From Streptomyces sp. NBC_01116 (GTDB taxonomy: Bacteria > Actinomycetota > Actinomycetes > Streptomycetales > Streptomycetaceae), in assembly GCF_041435495.1 (NCBI RefSeq), contig NZ_CP108644.1:1240001-1304000 (forward strand): a stretch of 64,000 nt of DNA, written 5' to 3'. The position numbers and the translations under genes were made by a program. Position 1 is the stretch's first letter, and every line of letters starts with the position of its first letter. The notes beneath the pieces are model-generated. The model did not search any database. It was not told the DNA's origin and saw only the letters and a list, made by a program, of their open reading frames with translations. Of this stretch, positions 10,439 to 19,343 are shown one piece after another.

Positions 10439-11629
10439 TCAGCCCTCCGGCGCGAACAGCGCGTCCTGCGCCGCGTCCCGGGCGGTGAGCAGCGCACCGC
10501 GCAGCACGGCCCCGTCGCCCAGCGAACCGGCCCGGACCTCGGTCCGCAGGGGTGACATCGCGGCGAGCCGCTCCTCGACCCGGGCGGCGAGCGCGGCGCC
10601 GCCCGCGTGACCGACCGCCCCCGCGAGCAGGACGCAGCCGGGGTCGAGCACCGAGACCACGGCGGCGGCGCCCAGCGCGAGGCGGTCCGCCAGCTCCTTC
10701 AGGAAGGGCTCGCCCGCCGCCCCCGCCTCCAGGGCGGCCCGCACCGCGTCCACGGCCGCCGCCTCCTCCCGGCCGTCGGTCACCGCGACGGGGTCCACGA
10801 GGCCGTGCGCGGCGGCGAGTTCGCAGAGGGCGGCGGAGCCGGTCAGCGAGTGGAAGCCGCCCTCGCAGTTGACCGCCGAGGGCAGCCCGCCGACTCCCGG
10901 GACGGGGAGGAACCCGATCTCCCCCGCACCGCCGGACGCCCCCTGACGCAGCTTGCCGTCCAGCATGACGGCGGCCCCGACCCCCTGGCCCAGCCAGAGC
11001 AGGACGAAGGTCTCCCGGTCGCGGGCCGCGCCCGCCCGGTGTTCCGCGACGGCCGCGAGGTTGGTCTCGTTCTCCACCAGGACCGTGGCGGGCAGCCGCC
11101 GCTGGAGCTCCCGGACCAGGCCCCGGTGCCAGGCGGGCAGGCCGGTGCTGTCGCGCAGTTCGCCGGTGCCGGGGTCGATCAGCCCCGGCGCTCCGACCCC
11201 GACGCTGTGCAGGGGGACGGACCCGGCCGCGCGGGCGGTGCGCTCCAGCAGCGCGACGGCCAGCCCGACCGCGGGCTCGGTGCCGGTGTCGCTGCCGATG
11301 GGCAGGGAGCCCTCGGCGAGCGTGGCCCCCACCAGGTCGGTGACGACCACGCTGACGCTTCCCAGACGCACGTCGAGCGCCGCGAGATGGGCCCGGTCCG
11401 CGACGATCCCGTACAGCCGGGCGTTGGGTCCGCGGCGGACGGCCCCGGACTCGCCCACGACCTGGATCAGCCCGGCCCCCTGGAGCCGTTCGACGAGGTC
11501 GGCGACGGTCGGGCGGGAGAGTCCGGTCGACGTCTTGAGCTGGGTGGCCGTCAGCGGGCCGTCCTGCTGGAGCAGCCGCAGGGCGAGCCGGTCGTTGATG
11601 GCCCGAGCCGTGCTCGGAGATGCGGGCAT
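10439..11629 (-). CDS. ROK-family transcriptional regulator
   Basis: This 396-residue protein has an N-terminal winged helix-turn-helix (about residues 18-65, LTATQLKTSTGLSRPTVADL) fused to a ROK sugar-kinase-like domain (GVGAPGLID, LWLGQGVGAAVML). Proteins of this type (NagC, Mlc, XylR) repress sugar genes and respond to sugars. The ATG at 11629 follows AAGGATC. The usual ROK zinc motif CxCGxxGC is degraded here to a single cysteine (AVNCEGG), so metal binding may be lost. It is divergent from an MFS transporter, with an inverted repeat between them, and probably controls that gene and itself. Confidence 0.88.
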   Translation of the reverse strand: MPASPSTARAINDRLALRLLQQDGPLTATQLKTSTGLSRPTVADLVERLQGAGLIQVVGESGAVRRGPNARLYGIVADRAHLAALDVRLGSVSVVVTDLVGATLAEGSLPIGSDTGTEPAVGLAVALLERTARAAGSVPLHSVGVGAPGLIDPGTGELRDSTGLPAWHRGLVRELQRRLPATVLVENETNLAAVAEHRAGAARDRETFVLLWLGQGVGAAVMLDGKLRQGASGGAGEIGFLPVPGVGGLPSAVNCEGGFHSLTGSAALCELAAAHGLVDPVAVTDGREEAAAVDAVRAALEAGAAGEPFLKELADRLALGAAAVVSVLDPGCVLLAGAVGHAGGAALAARVEERLAAMSPLRTEVRAGSLGDGAVLRGALLTARDAAQDALFAPEG

Positions 11630-11689
11630 ACCGGGATCCTTCCAGATCGCCGCCCCGCCGCTTCCCGGGGCGGCGAAGTAACGACTATT

Positions 11690-11710
11690 TATCAGGCAGG
11701 GTTCCTGATA
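11690..11710. promoter_or_regulatory. Candidate ROK regulator operator
   Basis: The inverted repeat TATCAGG (11690-11696) / CCTGATA (11704-11710), with a 7-base spacer, lies in an unusually AT-rich stretch of the divergent promoter region. Outer bases (ACTAT/ATAGT) extend the symmetry. It is a natural binding site for the adjacent ROK protein. Confidence 0.6.
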
Positions 11711-11787
11711 GTTTACGGCCCGCATCGTCGCACGGGAGCGCCGGGACCACCGGCGTCCGAGCATTCCCAGGGGAGGGACACGACGGC

Positions 11788-13017
11788 ATGAGAGACGACC
11801 CGACCGTCACGGTCTACAGCACGGAGCAGGTGAAGCGGGCGCGGATCGCCATCGCCGCGGTCTTCACCGTCCACGGGGCGGTGACCGGCAGCTTCGCGAC
11901 CCGGGTGCCGTGGATCCAGGACCACGCCGGGGTGAGCGCGGGCCAGCTCGGTCTGGCGCTGGCCTTCCCGGCGATCGGCGCGTCGATCGCGATGCCGCTC
12001 GCCGGCCGGATCAGCCACCGGTTCGGCGCGCGGACCGCCCTGCGGACGCTGCTGGCACTGTGGACGCTGGCGCTGATCCTGCCCGCGCTCGCGCCGAGCC
12101 TGGTCGCGCTGTGCGCGGCGCTGTTCGTCTACGGGGCGACGGCCGGGATGTCCGACGTGGCGATGAACGCGCTGGGCATCGAGGTGGAGAACCGTCTCGA
12201 CAAGTCGATCATGTCGGGCCTGCACGGCATGTGGAGCGTGGGCGCGCTGATCGGTTCGGCGGCGGGCACCGTCGCCGCGCACACCGCGACCGACGCCCGG
12301 CTCCACCACGCCGTCGCCGCCCTGGTGCTGACGACCCTGGGCCTGATCGCCTGCCGGGGCGTCCTCGATCTCCAGAGCCGCCCGGACGAGGAACCGCCGC
12401 CGCGCTTCACGCTGCCGCCGAAGTCGGCCCTGATCATCGGGGCGATCGGGTTCTGCGCGGTGTTCGCGGAGGGCGCGAGCCTGGACTGGTCGGCGGTCTA
12501 CCTGCGGGACGTCCTGGACAGCTCGGACGGTCTCGCCGCGGCGTCCACCACGGCGTTCACCCTGACGATGGCCCTGGCCCGGATCGCCGGGGACCGCATC
12601 GTCGACCGCTTCGGCGCGGTCCGCACGGTGCGCACCGGCGGCCTCATGGCCACCGCGGGCGGGCTGCTGGTCGTGTTCTCGCCCTCCCCCGCGGCCGCGA
12701 TGTGCGGCTTCGCACTGCTGGGCCTCGGTGTGGCGGTCGTGGTCCCGCTGGCCTTCGCGGCGGCCGGGCGCAGCGGACCGAACCCGAGTCAGGCCATCGC
12801 GGGCGTCGCCACCATCACGTACACCTCCAGCCTGATCGCCCCCTCCGCGATCGGCTCGCTGGCCGAGGCCACCTCGCTGGTGGTGTCGTTCGGCGTGGTG
12901 ACCGCACTGGCCTTCGGCCTGGTGCTGGGCGCGGGCGTGCTGCGGTCGGCCGACCGCAAGGTCACCGGCTCGGCGGCCGGGAGCGGTACGACGGCCAAGA
13001 GCGCGACCGGAAGCTGA
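11788..13017 (+). CDS. MFS transporter
   Basis: This 409-residue protein has twelve predicted membrane segments of the major facilitator superfamily, similar in character to YbjJ/FucP-like members. The first-half signature GRISHRFGARTALRT and the matching GDRIVDRFGAVRTVRT in the second half are the conserved loop 2-3 and loop 8-9 motifs. The ATG at 11788 has GGGAGGG upstream; the frame upstream of it is non-coding. It is divergent from the ROK regulator, which suggests a sugar or sugar-derived substrate. Neither substrate nor direction of transport can be read from the sequence. Confidence 0.88.
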   Translation: MRDDPTVTVYSTEQVKRARIAIAAVFTVHGAVTGSFATRVPWIQDHAGVSAGQLGLALAFPAIGASIAMPLAGRISHRFGARTALRTLLALWTLALILPALAPSLVALCAALFVYGATAGMSDVAMNALGIEVENRLDKSIMSGLHGMWSVGALIGSAAGTVAAHTATDARLHHAVAALVLTTLGLIACRGVLDLQSRPDEEPPPRFTLPPKSALIIGAIGFCAVFAEGASLDWSAVYLRDVLDSSDGLAAASTTAFTLTMALARIAGDRIVDRFGAVRTVRTGGLMATAGGLLVVFSPSPAAAMCGFALLGLGVAVVVPLAFAAAGRSGPNPSQAIAGVATITYTSSLIAPSAIGSLAEATSLVVSFGVVTALAFGLVLGAGVLRSADRKVTGSAAGSGTTAKSATGS

Positions 13018-13184
13018 CGGGACGGGGCGGCGGCGCGCACGGGTGCGGCGGCGCGCGGCGGGAGACCTCCGCGCGGCCGCCGCTCGGCGCACCACTACCA
13101 TGGCGCTGATCTTTTCCGCAGGTGAACACCGAACACCGGGTCGCAGACCGGCCGGCACACCGAGCAGACCTTCAGGGAGCAACC

Positions 13185-14573
13185 ATGAGTCTCGGCGTGC
13201 GCTGGAGACTGCACGGCGACGGGAAGAACCTCGCACCGGGCGAGATCGTGAGGCCGGACGAACGGCTCACCTGGGGGCGCACCGCCGGTCTCGGGGCACA
13301 GCACGTGGTCTCGATGATCGGGGCCTGCTTCGTCGCCCCGATCCTGATGGGCCTGGACGCCAACCTCGCCGTCATGGCCTCCGGTGCGGCCACCATCCTC
13401 TTCCTGCTCATCACCCGTGGCCGCATTCCCAGCTATCTCGGCAGCAGCCTGTCGTTCATCGGCGTGGCCGCGGTCATCCAGACCCAGGGCGGCGACGCGG
13501 CGACCCTCACCGGCGCGCTGCTGGTCGTCGGCGCGGTCCTCTTCCTGTGCGGGGCGGCCATCCGCGCCCTCGGCGCCCGTGTCATCCACGCCGTCCTGCC
13601 GCCGGTGGTCACCGGCGCGGTGGTCATGCTGATCGGCTTCAACCTGGCTCCCGTCACGGCCGGCACCTACTGGCCGCAGGACCAGTGGACCGCGCTGCTC
13701 ACCATGGTCTTCACGGGCTTCGGCCTCGTCGTGCTGCGAGGCTTCTGGTCCCGTATCGCGATCTTCCTCGGCCTCGCCTTCGGCTACCTGGTCTCCTGGG
13801 TCTTCGACCGCGTCTTCGGCAAGATCCACTCCCCCGCCGGAGGCACCGAACCGGTCGACCACTGGCGCCTGGACCTCTCGGGGGTGGCCGAGGCCGACTG
13901 GATCGGCCTTCCCACCCTCCACGCCCCGAGCTTCTCGCTCTCCGCGGTGCTCGTCGCCCTGCCCGTCGTCATCGCGCTCATCGCCGAGAACGCCGGACAC
14001 GTCAAGGCCGTGGGCGAGATGACCGGCGACCCGCTGGACGACAAGCTCGGCACGGCGATCATGGCCGACGGCGCTGCCACCGTGATGGCGACGTCGGTCG
14101 GCGGTCCCGCGACGACCACGTACGCCGAGAACATCGGCGTCATGGCCGCCACCCGCGTCTACTCGACCGCCGCCTACTGGTGCGCCGCCGGCTTCGCGAT
14201 CCTGTTCGGTCTCTGCCCCAAGTTCGGCGCCGTCGTGGCCGCCATCCCCGGCGGTGTCCTCGGCGGGATCACCGTCATCCTCTACGGCATGATCGGCCTG
14301 CTCGGCGCCCAGATCTGGGTCCGCTCACGCGTCGACCTGTCCAACCCGCTCCACCTCGTGCCCGTGGCCGCGGGGCTCATCGTGGGCATCGGCAACGTGA
14401 GCCTGAAGCTCACCGACAACTTCGAGCTGAGCGGCATCGCGCTGGGCACGCTGATCGTCCTCGTCGGCTACCACGCCCTCCGGGCCCTGGCTCCCGCCCA
14501 CATGAAGGCCGAACCGCCGCTCACCGATGCGGACAACCCGGGGTACGACCGGGGGCTGCCGGGCGGGTCGTGA
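13185..14573 (+). CDS. Uracil/xanthine permease (NCS2 family)
   Basis: This 462-residue membrane protein of the nucleobase:cation symporter-2 family imports uracil or purine bases with protons. The family signature AENAGHVKAVGEMTG and the following GGPATTTYAENIGVMA segment (about residues 265-325) are intact and most resemble UraA/PyrP-type uracil carriers. The ATG at 13185 has GGGAG just upstream. It stands alone, with 167 bases before it and about 180 bases after it that contain no other gene. Xanthine specificity cannot be excluded. Confidence 0.9.
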   Translation: MSLGVRWRLHGDGKNLAPGEIVRPDERLTWGRTAGLGAQHVVSMIGACFVAPILMGLDANLAVMASGAATILFLLITRGRIPSYLGSSLSFIGVAAVIQTQGGDAATLTGALLVVGAVLFLCGAAIRALGARVIHAVLPPVVTGAVVMLIGFNLAPVTAGTYWPQDQWTALLTMVFTGFGLVVLRGFWSRIAIFLGLAFGYLVSWVFDRVFGKIHSPAGGTEPVDHWRLDLSGVAEADWIGLPTLHAPSFSLSAVLVALPVVIALIAENAGHVKAVGEMTGDPLDDKLGTAIMADGAATVMATSVGGPATTTYAENIGVMAATRVYSTAAYWCAAGFAILFGLCPKFGAVVAAIPGGVLGGITVILYGMIGLLGAQIWVRSRVDLSNPLHLVPVAAGLIVGIGNVSLKLTDNFELSGIALGTLIVLVGYHALRALAPAHMKAEPPLTDADNPGYDRGLPGGS

Positions 14574-14752
14574 GCGCGGACTCCGCGGATGGGCCGAGAC
14601 GCCCGAGGCGACTCCCGCGGGCCGTCTTCCGTCGGACGTGCCGCATTGGCCGGATTCGAGGGTGTGGTCTAGAGATCTCCTGACTCCGCGCCGAGGCGCG
14701 TGATCAGTACTGTCGGGATCCCCGGGAAGCAGCAACGAATCTGGAGTCCCCC

Positions 14753-15658
14753 GTGCGCATCAGCGTCTGTATCCTGCCCGACCGTCCGTTCCGGGAGGCG
14801 GCCGCGAGCTGGCGGCACGCCGAGGAGCTGGGCTTCCACGCCGCCTACACCTACGACCACATCACCTGGGCCGGACTGCCGGACAGCGCCTGGTACGGGG
14901 CGATGCCCACGCTGGCCGCCGCCGCCGGGGTCACCTCGCGGATCAGGATCGGCACGCTGGTGACGTCGCCGAACTACCGCCACCCGGTGCCCCTCGCCCA
15001 CGACGTCGTCACGCTGGACGCCATCAGTGAGGGCCGCTTCGTCCTCGGCTTCGGCGCCGGCTCGCCGGACGCCGACGCCTTCGTGCTCGGCCAGGGCGAG
15101 CACGGCAAGGGCTGGTCGGTGCACGAACGCGGCGGCCGGTTCCGCGAGTCCGTGGAACTCCTGGACCGGCTGCTGACCGGAACGCCCGACGGCCGCAAGC
15201 GGACGACCTTCCTCGGCCGCTACTACGAGGCCGTCGACGCCGGGCTGGAGCCGGGCTGCGTCCAGCGGCCGAGGGTGCCGTTCGTGCTGGCGGCGAACGG
15301 TCCGCTGGGGATGCGCACCGTCGCGCGGTACGGCGCCTCATGGGTCGTCACCGACCAGGGGGACGTGCCCAGGCAGGAGCGGACCGCGTCCTGGACCTGG
15401 TCGGTGCTCGCGCGGCGTATGGAGCAGCTGGACGAGGCGTGCGAACGGGAGGGCCGCGACCCGAAGTCCCTGGACCGTACGCTGCTGACCGGTTTCTCCC
15501 TGCTGCCGACGACGGAGTCCGCACAGGCGTTCGCGGACGTCGCGGGGCGGTGCGCCGAGCTGGGGTTCACCGAGATCGTGGTCCACTACCCGCGCGAGTC
15601 CGGGTTCTTCGCGAGTCCCCGTCACGTCATCGAGGAGATCGCCCCCGCCAACGGCTGA
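14753..15658 (+). CDS. LLM-class (F420-type) oxidoreductase
   Basis: This 301-residue protein has the bacterial luciferase-like TIM barrel. Typical features are the N-terminal FHAAYTYDHITW, IRIGTLVTSPNYRHPVPLAHDVVTLD, and GRFVLGFGAGSPDADAF. These proteins use F420 or FMN to oxidise or reduce small molecules; in Streptomyces F420 is common. It starts with GTG at 14753 after a GGAG at about 14742. It is monocistronic and followed by a strong bidirectional terminator. The substrate is unknown. Confidence 0.85.
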   Translation: MRISVCILPDRPFREAAASWRHAEELGFHAAYTYDHITWAGLPDSAWYGAMPTLAAAAGVTSRIRIGTLVTSPNYRHPVPLAHDVVTLDAISEGRFVLGFGAGSPDADAFVLGQGEHGKGWSVHERGGRFRESVELLDRLLTGTPDGRKRTTFLGRYYEAVDAGLEPGCVQRPRVPFVLAANGPLGMRTVARYGASWVVTDQGDVPRQERTASWTWSVLARRMEQLDEACEREGRDPKSLDRTLLTGFSLLPTTESAQAFADVAGRCAELGFTEIVVHYPRESGFFASPRHVIEEIAPANG

Positions 15659-15677
15659 GCGCCCCCTGCCGCGCCTC

Positions 15678-15712
15678 CCGGCCCCGTCCACCGCGATCGT
15701 GGACGGGGCCGG
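15678..15712. terminator. Bidirectional terminator between LLM gene and car
   Basis: A perfect 14-bp stem, CCGGCCCCGTCCAC (15678-15691) with its complement at 15699-15712 and a 7-base loop, lies between convergent genes. Confidence 0.85.
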
Positions 15713-15747
15713 GTCCGTACCCGGAGGCCGCTGCGCGCGGAGACCGC

Positions 15748-18700
15748 TCAGAGCAGGCCGTGCAGCCGCAGGTCGGCCACGCACTTGGCGAGGTACGGGG
15801 GCGAGAGCGACGGCACCCGTCCCTCCCCCACCCCGAGGGCGCCGACCGCCGTGCTGAACCGGGTGGCCGGCACGGCGGAGCCCGCCCTCGGTACGCCCGG
15901 CCGGGCGTACGCCCGCATCAGCGGCAGCAGCGACAGCCGGCGCTGGTGGTCGGGCAGACCGCGCAGAGCCGCCTCGGTGCGCATGTGCCACTGCCGGTGG
16001 TCGTCGAACCGGGCGATCGGGTGGCCCGCCTCGATCAGCCAGTCCACGAACTCGTCCCAGGAGATCCCGTCGTCGTGGGCGTTGACCGCGTTGTAGGTGA
16101 CGTACCCGTCCTCGTTCCCGGCGCTGAGCGCGGTGATCGCCGCGGCGGTGAAGTCGACCGGCAGACCGCTGTAGTGCGCCCGCGAACGGTTGCCGTCCCG
16201 GTCGATCCCGTAGAAGGAGCGCGGCGCCATGCCGGTCGTGAGGACACTCAGGAGCAGCCGGCTGAACCGGTCGGTCAGGTTCAGCCCGCCGGGCAGGCTG
16301 CTGTGGGCCAGGATCATGTCCGGCCGGAACACCGTGACCGGCAGCCCCGCCCTCTCGTGCGCCTCGCGCAGCAGGACCTCGCCCGCCCACTTGCTCGTGG
16401 CGTATCCGTTCGCGTCGGAGTCGTCCAGCGGCCGTACCGGGGACACCGTGCGGATGTCGGCCGTCTCGTCGAGGAACGAGCCGTCGGGCAGCATCGCGGC
16501 CGCCACCGTCGACACATAGGCGAACCGCTTCGCCCGGCCGGTGAGCGCCAGCCCGATCAGCTCCGCCGTCGCGGCGACGTTCGGCGCGAACAGGCTCCGG
16601 TACGGCAGGACATGGTTGACCAGCGCCGCCGCGTGCACGATCTGGTCGGTCTGTTCGGCGAGCGACTCCCAGGCCGTCTCCGCCAGGCCCAGCCGTGGCG
16701 CCGACACATCGGCGGCCAGGACCGTCAGATGCCGCTCCGCGGCCGCGTCGAACCAGTCGGCGGGGTCGGCCACCGCGGCGCGCAGGCAGGCGAGCACACG
16801 CTGCCGTGCGGCCCCGTCGTCGGTGGCCCGGGCCAGGCAGGTCAGCCGGCCGCCCGTCTCGCGGACGCGCCGCAGCCAGTCGACCGCCAGGAACCGTCCG
16901 AGATACCCGGTCGCCCCGGTGACCAGGACGTTCCCGACGGAGGCCGGACCGGGCCGCGCGCCGCGCCCGGTGGCCAGGAGCCGCCCGTCGAGGAAGCGGT
17001 CGAGAGTCAGATCGGCGGCCCTCACCTCGTGCGCGTCGCCTCCGTGCACCGAGGCGAAGGTGGGGCGCGCCTCCCGGGCGTCCCGCGCCGGGCGGCCGAG
17101 CCGCTCCGCTATGCGGGCCAGCGTCGAGGAGGGCTGGAGGATGACCTGGATGGGCACCTCCTCGTCGAGGATCTGTTCGAGGACGGTCGAGAAGGTGTGT
17201 GCCGACAGGGAGTCGCCGCCCAGATCCGTGAAGGCGGCCTCCGCCCGGACGAGCGACGAGGGGCAGCCGAGGGTGATCTGCGCGGCGGCGCGGACCGCGT
17301 CCAGCGGCGTGACCTTCCCGCCCGCGGCCCGCAGTGCCGCGATCTGGCCCGCCCGGCCGGCCGCGATGTCCGCGTACAGCCGCTCCAGGCGCGGTGCGTA
17401 GCGCTCCTTCAGGGCGGGCCGCAGAATCTTGCCGGCCCCCGACAGCAGCCCGTTCGCCACCGTGAACGGCTGCCGCTCGACGACGACGTCGTGCGGGATC
17501 TCGTACGCGTGCAGGCCCGCACCGTGGGCGAGCTCCCGCAGGGAGTCCAGGACCGCGGTCCGTACGGCGTCGTCGTCGGCCCGTCCCAGGCGCTCGGCGT
17601 CGGGGACCACCACCGCCAGCGGGAACGCCTGCTCGCTGCTGCCGTACACATAGATCTGCGCGATGTGCGGGCTGGTCGTGTACAGCGCCTCCAGACCGGA
17701 CACGGCGATGAACTCGCCCTGGGACAGCTTCACCACGTTGTTCATCCGGTCGACGTAGACCAGCCGGCCCGGCGCGGTCTCGGCGAAGACGTCGCCGGTG
17801 CGGTAGAAGCCGTCCTCGTCGAAGGCGCGGGCGGTGACCTCGGGCTGCTGGTAGTACCCGGGGAACAGCCCGACCGACTTCACCCTCAACTCGCCCCGGG
17901 GGTAGGGCTTGTCGGTGCTGAAGTACCCGAGTTCGGGAACGTCGGCCAGCCGGTGGCCGGTCACCGGCGGGCAGCGGACCACCTGGTCGACGACGATGGC
18001 CCGGGTCGTCTCCGTCGAGCCGTAGCAGTCGATGATCGGCGTGCCGAGGAGCGAGGCCGTGAAGGTGTGCATCGCCTCCGACAAGGGCGCGCTGCCGCAC
18101 AGGGCGAAGACGATCCGGCCGCCGAGCATGTCGTCGCGGACCCGGGCGGACGCGGTCGCCTCGGCCTGCGGGCGGGGTGTGCCGGTGCGGCCGACGCGGT
18201 CGGCCTCCAGCAGGTACCGCTGGTACACCATGTCGCAGATCCTCGGCACCAGGCTGAGCACCGTGGGACGCGCCAGGCGGATGTCGTCGAACAGTGTCGA
18301 CATGTCGCCGCGGGCCGCGTAATAGCCGGTGCCGCCGGCGGCGAGGCCGTTGACCAGCCAGGCGCGGCCGTTGACGTGGCTCATGGGCATGTAGTGCAGC
18401 ACGAACACCGGGGTCCCGCTGCCGCCTCCGGCGTTCAGCCCGCTGCGGGCGTTCTGCCACATCCTCGTGATCATGGAGGCGGTGTAGATCGCGCCCTTGG
18501 GCGTGCCCGTGCTTCCGGAGGTGTAGATCAGCCCGACCAGCCGGTCCGGATCCCCGTCCTCGTACGGTTCCGCGGCGGGCAGCCGGGCGCCCCGGTCCAC
18601 CTCGTCCACCAGCGGAACCACCTCGGCCCGCCCGTTCAGTCTGCCGCGGGCCGACGCGATCGCCTCCCGGTCGTCGTCCACCCGGGGGTCGTAGTCGAAG

Positions 18701-19266
18701 ACCACCAGGCGCTCGATGGAGGCGGACGTGAGGACGGCGCCGACCGCGGCGTCGAGCGAGGCGACGTCGGCCGCGAGGATCCTCGGTCCCGTCTCGGCGA
18801 CCACCGGAGCCAGCCGTGCGGCGGACGAGCCGGTGGGCAGCGGCACCGACACCGCACCCAGGTACATGCAGGCCAGGTCGATGACCGCGTAGTCGACACC
18901 GGTGAACCCCAGGGTCGCGACGAAGTCCCCGGCGCGCACACCGTCGGCGCCGTCGGCCCAGCCGGCCGCCAGCCGGCCGACCTGTTGCCACAGCTCGGCG
19001 TAGGTCAACGTGTCGAAGGAAGGCAGGAGTTCACGGGTGTGCCGGCCGGTGGCGGGGTCGCGGACGACACGGCCGGACCTGCGGGCGAGGGCCGTCCGGT
19101 CGGCGTACCCGTGCATGGCGGCCGCGATGACCCCCATGAGGCCGTCCTTGCGGCCCATCGCGTCGGCGACGTCGGGGGACGGTACCGCCCCGGCGAACTC
19201 GGGATCATCCGCGTACAGGGCCGCGATCCTCGATGCGACGTCGTGACCTGCCTGATGCTCGGACAT
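15748..19266 (-). CDS. car: Carboxylic acid reductase (adenylation-carrier-reductase)
   Basis: CAR activates a carboxylic acid with ATP, holds it as a thioester on a phosphopantetheine arm and reduces it with NADPH to the aldehyde. The 1172 residues match the usual CAR length. The adenylation domain (about 50-640) has YTSGSTGTPKGAIYT. The carrier domain has LGGDSLSAHTF with the attachment serine at 686. The reductase domain (about 775-1165) has VLVTGATGYLGRFL and the YATSKWAGE catalytic Tyr/Lys pair. It needs a phosphopantetheinyl transferase from elsewhere. It lies 77 bases downstream of an exporter gene on the same strand and is divergent from the biosynthetic operon. This suggests a pathway step releasing an aldehyde, though primary or secondary metabolic roles are both known for CARs. 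Confidence 0.93.
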   Translation of the reverse strand: MSEHQAGHDVASRIAALYADDPEFAGAVPSPDVADAMGRKDGLMGVIAAAMHGYADRTALARRSGRVVRDPATGRHTRELLPSFDTLTYAELWQQVGRLAAGWADGADGVRAGDFVATLGFTGVDYAVIDLACMYLGAVSVPLPTGSSAARLAPVVAETGPRILAADVASLDAAVGAVLTSASIERLVVFDYDPRVDDDREAIASARGRLNGRAEVVPLVDEVDRGARLPAAEPYEDGDPDRLVGLIYTSGSTGTPKGAIYTASMITRMWQNARSGLNAGGGSGTPVFVLHYMPMSHVNGRAWLVNGLAAGGTGYYAARGDMSTLFDDIRLARPTVLSLVPRICDMVYQRYLLEADRVGRTGTPRPQAEATASARVRDDMLGGRIVFALCGSAPLSEAMHTFTASLLGTPIIDCYGSTETTRAIVVDQVVRCPPVTGHRLADVPELGYFSTDKPYPRGELRVKSVGLFPGYYQQPEVTARAFDEDGFYRTGDVFAETAPGRLVYVDRMNNVVKLSQGEFIAVSGLEALYTTSPHIAQIYVYGSSEQAFPLAVVVPDAERLGRADDDAVRTAVLDSLRELAHGAGLHAYEIPHDVVVERQPFTVANGLLSGAGKILRPALKERYAPRLERLYADIAAGRAGQIAALRAAGGKVTPLDAVRAAAQITLGCPSSLVRAEAAFTDLGGDSLSAHTFSTVLEQILDEEVPIQVILQPSSTLARIAERLGRPARDAREARPTFASVHGGDAHEVRAADLTLDRFLDGRLLATGRGARPGPASVGNVLVTGATGYLGRFLAVDWLRRVRETGGRLTCLARATDDGAARQRVLACLRAAVADPADWFDAAAERHLTVLAADVSAPRLGLAETAWESLAEQTDQIVHAAALVNHVLPYRSLFAPNVAATAELIGLALTGRAKRFAYVSTVAAAMLPDGSFLDETADIRTVSPVRPLDDSDANGYATSKWAGEVLLREAHERAGLPVTVFRPDMILAHSSLPGGLNLTDRFSRLLLSVLTTGMAPRSFYGIDRDGNRSRAHYSGLPVDFTAAAITALSAGNEDGYVTYNAVNAHDDGISWDEFVDWLIEAGHPIARFDDHRQWHMRTEAALRGLPDHQRRLSLLPLMRAYARPGVPRAGSAVPATRFSTAVGALGVGEGRVPSLSPPYLAKCVADLRLHGLL

Positions 19267-19343
19267 GAGGGCTCCGGTGTGTGTGGAGTGGGATCAGCTG
19301 CGAGCGCGCGTGCGGGGCGGAGTGCGGCCCGGTGGGACGGCCC

